DNA of 60,801 nucleotides from Bacteroidia bacterium. Its GTDB lineage: Bacteria; Bacteroidota; Bacteroidia; Chitinophagales; Saprospiraceae. The stretch spans positions 1 through 60,801 of the forward strand of contig JAUIKE010000030.1 of assembly GCA_030430845.1 (NCBI GenBank), in the 5' to 3' direction. Made by a program: the position numbers and the translations under genes. How positions within the stretch are numbered: position 1 is the stretch's first letter; the number at the start of each line of letters is the position of its first letter. Positions 8,929-17,500 of the stretch are shown here, one piece after another. The notes beneath the pieces are model-generated. The model saw only the letters and a program-made list of their open reading frames with translations. It was not told the DNA's origin and made no database searches.

Positions 8929-9501
8929 TCACACCTGATCAAGAGGAGTCCTTCTGGGGCCGGTCATTTTTTTGAAAGCTGATGGAGTCATGCCTGTCAC
9001 CTTCTTAAATTGTCCAGATAAATGAGCTACACTACTGTATTCAAGTTCAAAAGCAATCTCGCTAAGTGTTTGTTCGTCATAAACCAGTAACTCTTTAACA
9101 CGTTCGATCTTTTGCAGTATGATGTATTTTTCGATGGTGACGCCTTCGAAGGAGGAGAACAGTTTGCTGAGATTAAAATAGTTAACTCCGGTTTGTTGTT
9201 CCAGAAAATCTGAAAAATTAACCGCTTCAGGCTTTAGCCCGCCATGGTGAATGTGTCGGATAATAATAGTTTTTACCTGCTCAATGAGTTGGTGTTGCTG
9301 ATCATCGATCAGTTCAAAGCCATTGGAAAGCAAGACCTCCTTAATTTTTTGAAGTTCTTGCTTTGAAATTTTTCCAAGCAGCACTACTTTTCCCAATTCA
9401 ATGGACCTCACATCATATCCCAGTTTCTTAAATTCTTCCGAAACCACTCTGATGCATCGATTGCAGACCATGTTTTTAATATAAAGGATCCTGGTATCCA
9501 T
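8929..9501 (-). CDS. AraC-family regulator with N-terminal HMA-like metal-binding domain
   Basis: Predicted copper-responsive transcription regulator, 190 residues from ATG 9501 (an in-frame ATG at 9531 would overlap the preceding gene by 20 bases). Residues 1-70 resemble a heavy-metal-associated domain with KNMVCNRCIRVV, keeping the M-x-C-x-x-C metal site. The C-terminal third is an AraC DNA-binding domain: first helix-turn-helix around SFEGVTIEKYIILQKIERVKELL, second around LSEIAFELEYSSVAHLSGQFKKVTGMTPSAFKK, the standard AraC signature. Joining the metal sensor directly to AraC helices suggests the protein senses cytoplasmic Cu(I) and controls the surrounding island. It begins 10 bases after the DUF2911 gene stop. 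Confidence 0.86.
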   Translation of the reverse strand: MDTRILYIKNMVCNRCIRVVSEEFKKLGYDVRSIELGKVVLLGKISKQELQKIKEVLLSNGFELIDDQQHQLIEQVKTIIIRHIHHGGLKPEAVNFSDFLEQQTGVNYFNLSKLFSSFEGVTIEKYIILQKIERVKELLVYDEQTLSEIAFELEYSSVAHLSGQFKKVTGMTPSAFKKMTGPRRTPLDQV

Positions 9502-9511
9502 TGCTTTTGTG

Positions 9512-10114
9512 TTAAAGAGTTCTGATTTCAAAGGAAACTTTCAGTTGATCCCACATAACGGAAATGGTGCCGGTCTGATCTCCAGTAGGCGTAAGCTGAT
9601 AAGTTAGAGACTCCACCGGTTCAGGTAGTTCTTCGGGAGTGACTTGCAGGCGCAGGACATCGAGGGATTCATCATAGTCATCGGCCAAATGCTGATCATG
9701 GTTTTTATTGAGAATGAGGGTCCAGGATTCCTTACCTGGGATGGTGAAAAAACCATATTTCCCGGCTTCTATTTTTTGGCCGTCAATCATTACGTCCTTA
9801 CTGAAGTCGATAGAAGTTGCCTTATGTGCTCCGGTTACCCACACCTGGTCCAAGGCGACCAGTCCACCCCATATGACCCGACCTCTGACACTGGGAGAAG
9901 AATAGTCGATGTGAACATGCGCATCGCCAATATTAGCCATGGCATTGGTCCGTGGACTAAGTGGCTTTGAGGCCGTATTGGATGCTTGCTCAGTTGCTGA
10001 ATCATGATCATGTGTAGTCTCTTCGGTTGTGTTCGTATCGCCCGATTGTTCCTGATTGCAGGAGAAACTAAAGGCAAAAATGGCCATAAGAATGATTAAA
10101 AATGCTGGTTTCAT
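9512..10114 (-). CDS. DUF2911 lipoprotein
   Basis: Exported lipoprotein of 200 residues: hydrophobic signal and lipobox FSFSCN (Cys19), then a low-complexity acidic and His-containing linker (TTHDHDSATEQAS, about residues 34-46). The remaining part, from SPRTNAMANIGDAHVHIDYSSPSVRGRVIWGG on, matches DUF2911, a Bacteroidota family of unknown role whose members usually read S-P-R ... V-D-Y-S-P-x-x-R-G-R. It lies 16 bases after the copper ATPase stop and 10 before the AraC regulator, so it belongs to the copper transcription unit. The His/Asp linker may bind metal; that is inference. Function otherwise unknown. Confidence 0.85.
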   Translation of the reverse strand: MKPAFLIILMAIFAFSFSCNQEQSGDTNTTEETTHDHDSATEQASNTASKPLSPRTNAMANIGDAHVHIDYSSPSVRGRVIWGGLVALDQVWVTGAHKATSIDFSKDVMIDGQKIEAGKYGFFTIPGKESWTLILNKNHDQHLADDYDESLDVLRLQVTPEELPEPVESLTYQLTPTGDQTGTISVMWDQLKVSFEIRTL

Positions 10115-10130
10115 ATTTTAGTGGTTTAAA

Positions 10131-12140
10131 TTATTTTAATTCTTTCTTTAATAGTTGAGCATTAACAGCTACGATGACAGTACTTAAGCTCATCAGGGCA
10201 GCTCCTACGGCAGGGGAAATCATGATTCCCCAAGCATATAGAGCTCCTGCAGCCAATGGAATAGCCAATACATTATACGCAGTGGCCCAAATCAGATTCT
10301 GGACCATTTTTTTATAGGTAGCCTTTCCAAACAGTATCAGATGGGCAATGTCCTTGGGGTTGCTATTTACCAAAATGATATCGGCTGTTTCGGCAGCTAC
10401 GTCCGTGCCACTACCTACTGCAATACCGATATCGGCCTGTGCCAGGGCAGGGGCGTCATTGATACCGTCTCCCGTCATGGCAACATAAGCCCCTTGTTTT
10501 TGCAACTCCTCAATTTTATTCAGCTTTTGATCCGGCAAAACTTCGGCAAAAAAGTCATCGATGCCCAGCTGCTCACTTACCTTTTTGGCTACGGCTTTGT
10601 TATCGCCCGTAAGCATGACCGTTTTGATGTTGTTTTTATGCAAAGTTTGAATTGCTTCGCTGCTTTCTGGCCGTACTTGATCTGCTAAAGCAATGAATCC
10701 GGCCAGTTGATCATCAACCAATACAAATACAATGGTTTCGCTTCCGTCATTTTGGGCAGCATCAGGAATAGATATTTGCTGTTCTTCAAGATATCCAGGA
10801 CTGACGACCTTAATATCTTTACCTTCCACTCGAGCTTCCACACCTTTCCCGGTGATGGAGTTAAATTCCTGAGCATTAGGTACGGAGAGCTCCAGTTCTT
10901 TGACTTTTTCCATGATTCCTTCGGCGATCGGATGCTCTGAATTGGCCTCTAGGGCACTGGCCAGCCTGAGTATTTCGTTCTCATCGAAATTATCTTTTAC
11001 GGATTCATATCGCTGAACGCCAAATTCCCCGGTGGTCAGGGTGCCGGTTTTATCAAAAACCAGGGTAGTGATCTTCCTGGCATTTTCAAAGGCGGTCCGA
11101 TTGCGGATAAGCAGGCCGTTTTGTGCTGAGACGGCTGTTGAAATAGCACTCACCAGGGGAATGGCTAAGCCTAGAGCATGCGGACAGGAGATGACCATCA
11201 CCGTTACCATACGCTCGAGGGCAAAGGAGAAGTCTCTTCCCAGGGCCAACCATATGGCCAGCGTTCCAAAACCGACCGTCAGTGCTACGATAGCCAGCCA
11301 GAAAGCAGCCCGGTCGGCCAGCTTTTGAGTCTTAGACTTTCGATCCTGGGCATCTCTGACCATGGTGATGACTTTGGAGAGATAAGTGTCATCGCCTGTA
11401 TTGTCGACCCTTACCTTAAGAGAACCATTGCCATTAATGGCACCGCCGATGACCTGATCACCCTCGCTTTTGCTGACCGGCTTGCTTTCTCCCGTCAGCA
11501 TACTTTCGTTGAGGTTGCTTTCCCCGTCGACGATGGTACCGTCGGCAGGTATTTTTTCTCCGGGTTTAATAAGGATAATATCTTCTTTTTTGAGTTTACT
11601 GACTTTTACATCCATGATGTGGTCATCATGCACCAGGTGGGCTTCATCCGGCATCAGGGCCATTAATTTTTCCAATGCTTTAGAGGCTCCCAGTACAGAA
11701 CGCATTTCTATCCAGTGGCCTAATAACATGACAACGATCAGGGTGGCGAGTTCCCAGAAAAATGTTTTTCCCTCCAAACCGAATACAACGGCACTGCTGT
11801 AGCCATAAGCGACCACAATGGCAATGGCAATGAGTGTCATCATGCCAGGCGACTTCTTTTTCAGCTCATCCACCAGTCCTTTTAAAAAGGGAAAACCTCC
11901 ATAGAAAAAGATGACAGAAGACAGGCCGAATAGTACATATTTGTCTCCCTGGAACTGCCAATCAAGTCCCAGCCATTGCTGGATCATGGGTGAAAGTAAT
12001 AAAACAGGGATGGTGATGATCAAAGAGATCCAAAATCGCTTTCGAAAATCCTCGATCATCATTCGGTGGTGATCTTGATGGCTATGATGGTTGTGGCCAT
12101 TGTGATCGTGCTGGTTTTGTTGATGATCGTGGTTATTCAT
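10131..12140 (-). CDS. copB: Copper/silver-translocating P-type ATPase, CPH type (CopB-like)
   Basis: P1B-type ATPase of 669 residues that should export Cu(+/2+) or Ag(+) from the cytoplasm. A His-rich tail (residues 3-26) replaces the usual HMA domains. The membrane metal site is C319-P-H, which defines the CopB-like subgroup as opposed to the CPC pumps. Catalytic motifs are complete: TGES (216-219), phosphorylated Asp363 in DKTGTLT, SEHP (401-404) for the nucleotide domain, and GDGINDAPAL (557-566). About eight transmembrane helices can be placed (two before the CPH pair, as usual). The gene is 110 bases after the metal-binding lipoprotein gene and 16 before DUF2911. The classification is firm; the symbol is used in the CopB-like sense. 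Confidence 0.93.
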   Translation of the reverse strand: MNNHDHQQNQHDHNGHNHHSHQDHHRMMIEDFRKRFWISLIITIPVLLLSPMIQQWLGLDWQFQGDKYVLFGLSSVIFFYGGFPFLKGLVDELKKKSPGMMTLIAIAIVVAYGYSSAVVFGLEGKTFFWELATLIVVMLLGHWIEMRSVLGASKALEKLMALMPDEAHLVHDDHIMDVKVSKLKKEDIILIKPGEKIPADGTIVDGESNLNESMLTGESKPVSKSEGDQVIGGAINGNGSLKVRVDNTGDDTYLSKVITMVRDAQDRKSKTQKLADRAAFWLAIVALTVGFGTLAIWLALGRDFSFALERMVTVMVISCPHALGLAIPLVSAISTAVSAQNGLLIRNRTAFENARKITTLVFDKTGTLTTGEFGVQRYESVKDNFDENEILRLASALEANSEHPIAEGIMEKVKELELSVPNAQEFNSITGKGVEARVEGKDIKVVSPGYLEEQQISIPDAAQNDGSETIVFVLVDDQLAGFIALADQVRPESSEAIQTLHKNNIKTVMLTGDNKAVAKKVSEQLGIDDFFAEVLPDQKLNKIEELQKQGAYVAMTGDGINDAPALAQADIGIAVGSGTDVAAETADIILVNSNPKDIAHLILFGKATYKKMVQNLIWATAYNVLAIPLAAGALYAWGIMISPAVGAALMSLSTVIVAVNAQLLKKELK

Positions 12141-12171
12141 ATTTAATTTTTTTTATTGAAATGATTTTTGG

Positions 12172-12240
12172 AGCCGCTGAAGAACGCTGATCAACGCTGA
12201 TGTGTGAAACAGCGTACAATCAGTGTTTATCAGCGGCAGA
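12172..12240. repeat. Short intergenic inverted repeat (AACGCTGAT units)
   Basis: GCCGCTGA near the left end pairs with TCAGCGGC near the right end; between them AACGCTGAT is repeated in tandem and an inverted relative ATCAGTGTT follows. A related string (ATCAGTGTTCATCAGC) occurs at about 57791-57806. It lies between the CopB and metal-binding lipoprotein genes and may form an mRNA stem-loop within the operon. Confidence 0.5.
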
Positions 12241-12250
12241 AAAAAACATT

Positions 12251-12574
12251 TTAGTGTGTATGTCCATTCTTGGTATGCTCGGCCAGAGGAACATAAGCCA
12301 TGCCACATTTCGGACAGTTGCCGGCTTCTTCACTTCCACTTTCCGGACAGTGCATCGGGCAAACATAGGCAGAGGTATACTCCTTTCCTTCTCCGTGAGG
12401 AGCGCTGGCTTCTGTAGTTGCTTCGTCATGATCGTGATCATGGCCTTCATGCATGGTTTCTTCCTGCTGCTCGTCATTGCTGCTATTTTGTGCATCACCG
12501 CCGGCGCAGGAAACCACAAAAAGGCCTAAGCCAAATACCAATACGAACAAACTAATCGAATTCACTAATTTCAT
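12251..12574 (-). CDS. Heavy-metal-binding domain lipoprotein
   Basis: Small exported lipoprotein of 107 residues. Signal peptide with lipobox VVSCAG (Cys23), then an acidic, His-rich linker (HEGHDHDHDE, about residues 42-51). The C-terminal domain has the heavy-metal-binding motif Y-V-C-P-M-H-C-P ... C-P-K-C-G-M-x-Y-V-P-L, the same domain found at the N-terminus of the neighbouring CusB adaptor. It probably binds Cu(I)/Ag(I) in the periplasm and hands it to the efflux system, an inference from location and motif. 169 bases separate it from the adaptor gene upstream and 110 from the ATPase gene downstream. Confidence 0.85.
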   Translation of the reverse strand: MKLVNSISLFVLVFGLGLFVVSCAGGDAQNSSNDEQQEETMHEGHDHDHDEATTEASAPHGEGKEYTSAYVCPMHCPESGSEEAGNCPKCGMAYVPLAEHTKNGHTH

Positions 12575-12743
12575 TGTTACAGTTTTTATGTTGGTTAAAA
12601 AAAGTTTTCTGGTTATCCCCCATTCCAGTCCGTAGCCAGGGCAATCATCAGACTAAAGTATGATGACCGGACACCCTGAAGGGACGTAGTCCATTTGTGC
12701 TTCCTAAAAAAATCCTTCGTCCTTCGCCCTTCGTCCTTCGCCC

Positions 12744-14501
12744 TCACTCAATGACCTCTTCCACCCATCCGCACGTCAACATCAAATCTCCAAAGTACGG
12801 ATTGCGGATCTCCTCCACATCGCTGATCCAATCGGCGCCGGTATCGTTAAAAGCCATGGGGCAATGCTGTACGTAGAAGGTGTCCTGCTGAACACCAAAC
12901 ACCTTGATTGTTTTGATCAAAGCCTGAGATAGGAAATCGAATTGCTTGCGCTGTGCTTCCACGTCATCAATTTCTGCAATTTTATTACTATGGGCTTGCA
13001 GTGCATTAAGCTGGTCCATCCAATACATATGCGCATCATCTTTAACAAGGCTCATGTCCACCTGTGAGAGAGCCTCCAGAAATGGTTGAACGGCTTGTTT
13101 GGCTTGCTCGGCCTGCGTAGCGACAAAAGCATCCTTTAACGGTAAGTAAGCCTCCGCAAGTAGTTCGATCTGTTGCTTGAAGGCAGTTGGGGTTTCAGCA
13201 GTATAATCAGGTAGCTCTTCTTCTGGAGCCTCCTGTCCTTTTACGAGAACCTTTTGATTCATCATACTAGCCTGATTGTTGAGCTGGGCAGCCGCATCGA
13301 TGGCAAAATTGCCGTTAGTAACGACTTCTTCACCAGCTTCCAGGCCACTCAGCACTACATATTGGCCTCCCAGACTTTCACCCAATTCCACTTCCCGGTA
13401 TTGGAAAGAGGGGATGGGGGTGTCCGGTAATTTGACATACACGACCGAACGTAAGCCGGTCCATAAAACGGCTGATTTTGGTACACTGAGCTGTATATTC
13501 GATTTTTGCCTTGATTTTAACAGGCCATTGACGAACATTTCCGGCTTCAATAGCCCTCTGCTGTTATTCACTTCTGTTCTGATCGAGGCAACTCTGGTAG
13601 CCGGGTTGATGACCGGATCGATGAAGGTAACCCTGGTATTAAACACTTGATTAGGTAGAGCAGGAGTCGTAAACTCGATCTGATTTCCAATCGAAATAGA
13701 CGGCAGGTCTTCTTCATATGCATCAAAAAGTACCCAGACCTTGCTGAGATTCATCATTCCAAACAGCGCTTCCCCTCTTTTGACATAGTCCCCTACCGCA
13801 ATTTTCCTTTGTGACACTATACCCGATTCATCTGCATAAATAGGGAAGGTCTCCTGAATGCTTCCTTCTTCTTCTATTCTCTTGATAGTCTCCTCATTGA
13901 TCTTCCAAAAGCGGAGTTTATTTCGGGCCGCTACCGCCAGATCTGGATTGATGTCCTTCAGTTTAATGGCTTCCAGCAGTTCTCGCTGCGCTGTGATCAA
14001 TTCCGGTGAATAGATCTCGGCCAGTTTTTGCCCCTTATTGACCTGTTCGCCTGTAAAACTGACCAAAAGCTTTTCTATCCTTCCGGGAATATGAGCCACT
14101 TGAGTGGATGCTCTTCGTTCATCAGCTTGGACTTTACCCGACAGGCGTAAGCTTTTTTCGCCTGCTACCAGCTGATCGCCGATCACGGTCGTTTGAACGG
14201 CGGCTAGTTTGACGGCTTCTTCTGTCATCTCCAGCACGAGCGGATCATTAGACGTACCTTCTTCCAGCGGGATCAGGTCCATGCCGCAAATGGGGCAGTC
14301 GCCTGGTTCCGGTTGTCGAATTTGTGGATGCATAGAGCAAGTCCAGGTTTCTTCTGCTGTAGATACAGAATTCGCTTCATGTGTGTGTGTGTCCGAATTT
14401 TCTCCGCCGGTTCCATTTTTTCCAAAAAATATGTAACCCGCTGCTAAACCCAAGGCAGCAGCAATAAGAGCGATAACAATAATTTTTATATTCGATGTCA
14501 T
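12744..14501 (-). CDS. cusB: CusB-type efflux periplasmic adaptor with metal-binding and DUF3347 domains
   Basis: Membrane-fusion protein linking the inner-membrane RND pump to the outer-membrane factor. Start chosen at ATG 14501 (MTSNIKIIV, 10 bases after the pump gene); an in-frame ATG at 14549 overlaps the pump stop and adds a non-signal-like tail. From 14501 it has 585 residues: membrane anchor (6-25), heavy-metal-binding domain W-T-C-S-M-H-P ... C-P-I-C-G-M-D-L-I-P-L (about 51-77), barrel-sandwich and alpha-hairpin (VAHIPGRIEKL ... GDYVKRGEALF), beta-barrel, and a C-terminal DUF3347 domain (from about 425) ending in a metal-ligand-like HCPMAF. The tandem CCTTCG repeats at 12713-12742 abut its stop. 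Assignment is firm; metal specificity (Cu/Ag) is inferred from the CusA partner and island. Confidence 0.92.
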   Translation of the reverse strand: MTSNIKIIVIALIAAALGLAAGYIFFGKNGTGGENSDTHTHEANSVSTAEETWTCSMHPQIRQPEPGDCPICGMDLIPLEEGTSNDPLVLEMTEEAVKLAAVQTTVIGDQLVAGEKSLRLSGKVQADERRASTQVAHIPGRIEKLLVSFTGEQVNKGQKLAEIYSPELITAQRELLEAIKLKDINPDLAVAARNKLRFWKINEETIKRIEEEGSIQETFPIYADESGIVSQRKIAVGDYVKRGEALFGMMNLSKVWVLFDAYEEDLPSISIGNQIEFTTPALPNQVFNTRVTFIDPVINPATRVASIRTEVNNSRGLLKPEMFVNGLLKSRQKSNIQLSVPKSAVLWTGLRSVVYVKLPDTPIPSFQYREVELGESLGGQYVVLSGLEAGEEVVTNGNFAIDAAAQLNNQASMMNQKVLVKGQEAPEEELPDYTAETPTAFKQQIELLAEAYLPLKDAFVATQAEQAKQAVQPFLEALSQVDMSLVKDDAHMYWMDQLNALQAHSNKIAEIDDVEAQRKQFDFLSQALIKTIKVFGVQQDTFYVQHCPMAFNDTGADWISDVEEIRNPYFGDLMLTCGWVEEVIE

Positions 14502-14511
14502 ATCATTTTTT

Positions 14512-17500
14512 TTATAGCGTAAAAAAACGTTCGATACTGACCCTGGCAAGGTGACTCTGCACGATGGCCTTCAGTCCTTTAAGCTTATAATCAATCAAAT
14601 CCTGCTCGAGCCTCAATAAGTCTTCGATGTTCTGTCCTTGTGAGCTGTATTGGGCTTCCAATATGTCAATGGCTGACTGGGTCAGGACCATTTGCTGTTC
14701 GTACAAGTCTATTTGTAAGCGGGCAGTCTCATGTTTGGCATAAGCCTGTTCGATGGCCGATAAAAAACTGCTCAGTAGACTTTCTTGTTGATAATCCAGA
14801 GCCTGGATTTTTAGGTCTTCTTCCCGGTCTTTAGCTTCATATTGTTTTTTAAAAAGAGGAATCTTGATACTGCCTCTCAGTTGGAGGATGTCTCTGCCAT
14901 TATTAGTCGGGAAGGCATCCGTTCTTTGTTTGACGGCTATATAATCAAGGCCAACACCAAAGGAAGGCTTGGCCGATAAATAATTCAGCTCTTTTGCCTG
15001 GCGGGCCACTTCCTGTTGTAGCTTAAACATGCGGATCATGGGGTGATCTTCCTGTAGCTTTGCTGCCAGCGTATCCTTATTGAAGGGCAGCTCGGTAAAG
15101 ACTAAATCATCGCCTATCTCGATGGGGGTATTCGGAGGTGCATTCCTTAACTGATTGAGGACAGCTGTGGGAGACCGTTCCTCTGTTCGAAGGATTTCAA
15201 GTTCCTGTTGCAGGGCCTGCATTTTGAGTTGGACCTGCAAAACATCGGCGGTCGTAGCCTGCCCACTTTCCACTTTGGCAAGCGCCAGGCGCATTAATGA
15301 TTCCAAAATTACCAGATTTTCCTGTATGATATCTCTGCTTTGCCTCAACTGATAGAGCTGTAAATAGGCTGTTTTTAGGTTGAAAGAAAGCTCCAATGCC
15401 TGAGAAGCAATGCGTTCAAACTGAGCACTTGCTTTTGCTTGTTCCAGGTCTGCTTTCTTTTCCAGCGTGCCGAACCAGGGAAACATCTGGGTGGCACCAA
15501 GCCTAAATTGCTGGGCGCCCAGGCGGGTTTCTACAGGCAAAGGAAAAAGGCCGAATCCTATTTCCGGATCCGATAGTTGGCTGACCTGGGGAGCCCGTTC
15601 CAGGGAGGCCAGATATTCGGATCTTACAGCCTTGAGAGCGGGGTTGTTATCCATTACCTGCCGCATTAAGGAGTCAAGGGATTGGGCGTGCAAGGATGAC
15701 GTACCTCCCAATATCAATAAGCCTATCGTGATCAATGCTTTTCTGGCTGTCTGGTTACCTCCCCATCTTTTAAGTCTGTGTCTCCATTCTTGCCAGAGAG
15801 AAAATAAAACAGGTACCGTGAACATAGTGATGATTTGTAAGGTCATTCCACCAAAAGAAGGGATCGCCATCGGGATCATAATATCGGCCCCTCTTCCGGT
15901 GGAGGTTAAAATGGGTAATAAAGCTAAAATGGTAGTAGCGGTAGTCATCATGGCCGGGCGTACCCGACGTAAGCCTCCTTCAATAACGGCTTGTCTGATT
16001 TCAGGGACGGTTGTAGGTTCATTCCTGGCAAAACTATCCTTCAGAAAGGTAGCGACCAACACACCATCATCCGTAGCAATGCCAAATAATGCCAGAAATC
16101 CAACCCAAACCGCCACACTCAAATTGATATTCTGGACCTGAAACAGATCTCGCATATTCGTACCGAAAAAATCAAAGTTGAGAAACCAATCCGTATTGTA
16201 TAAGCCGATCATGATAAATCCTCCTGCAAACGCGATGAAAACGCCGGTAAAAACCATCAGCGAGATTGGCACCGAACGGAACTGAAAATACAGGATCAGG
16301 AAAATGATCATCAGGGCAATGGGTACAACAACGGATAATCTTTTACTGGCTCGCAACTGCTGTTCATAGTTCCCTGCAAATCGATAACTGAGGCCGGCCG
16401 GTACTTCCAACAAGCCATTATCGATTTGATCTTCCAGATAGGCCTGTGCATTATTCACCACCTCCACTTCCGAATACTCACCTTCCCGGTCAAAAAGTAC
16501 ATATCCTACTAGAAAGCCGTCTTCACTTTTGATGGACTGGGCTCCTGCTTCGTACCTTATGGTGACCAGTTCCTGAAGGGGCACCTGCTCTCCGCGCATG
16601 CTGGGAATGTAAATCCGTTTTAGCAGATCCGGGTCGGATCGAAGCTCTCGCGGATACCGGATGCGGACGGCATATCGCTCGCGGCCCTCGACGGTGGTGG
16701 TCATCGTCATGCCTCCGACCGCTGCCTGAATGTATTGCTGAACCTTCTCAATGCTCAGCCCATGTCGGCTGATGGCCTCCCGGTCAATATCCAGCAGCAA
16801 ATAGGGCTTGCCTACTATACGATCTGCAAACACGGCGGCCTCTTTAACCCCCTCCACTTCTTTTAAATGTTTTTCTAGCTCAATGCCGAAATTCTCAATC
16901 GTTTTCAGGTCAGAACCACGCACCTTAATACCCATCGGGGCCCGCATGCCGGTCTGTAGCATCACAAGCCGGGTTTCAATGGGTTGCAATTTCGGGGCAG
17001 AAGTGACGCCCGGAAGCCTGGTAACTTGTACGATCTCATTCCAAATATCATCCGGACTTTGGATGTGATCGCGCCACTGACGGAAATACCGGCCGTTTTT
17101 ATCGGGTATCAGTTCTCCTGAATCATCAAGTAGATAATCTCCGTCTTCATATTTATAGCGAATGCGGTGTCCGTTTTCGTCCGTTTTGTATTCGGATTTA
17201 TACAAAATAACGTTTTCGTACATAGACATGGGGGCGGGGTCCAGGGCACTATTCACCCGGCCGGCTTTGCCGACTACCGTTTCAACTTCTGGAATGGCTG
17301 TTACGGCCATGTCTAGCAAGCGCAGGTTCTTGATGTTTTCCTGCATGCCGGAGTGCGGCATGGAGGTCGGCATCAGTAAAAAGGAACCTTCATCCAGGGC
17401 GGGCATAAATTCCTCTCCGGTTTGTTGATACACCAAAAGGCCCTGGTAAACAATAAATCCAACCAGGAGCATAAAAAGTATCTTGACCCGAAGTAAAAAG

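Noticed and set aside
12713..12742. CCTTCG-type tandem repeat after cusB as an element
   Set aside because: Only about five short imperfect units; probably simple sequence.
15467..16141. 224-codon plus-strand frame opposite cusA
   Set aside because: Shadow of the RND/TolC coding sequence; no family features, no start signals.
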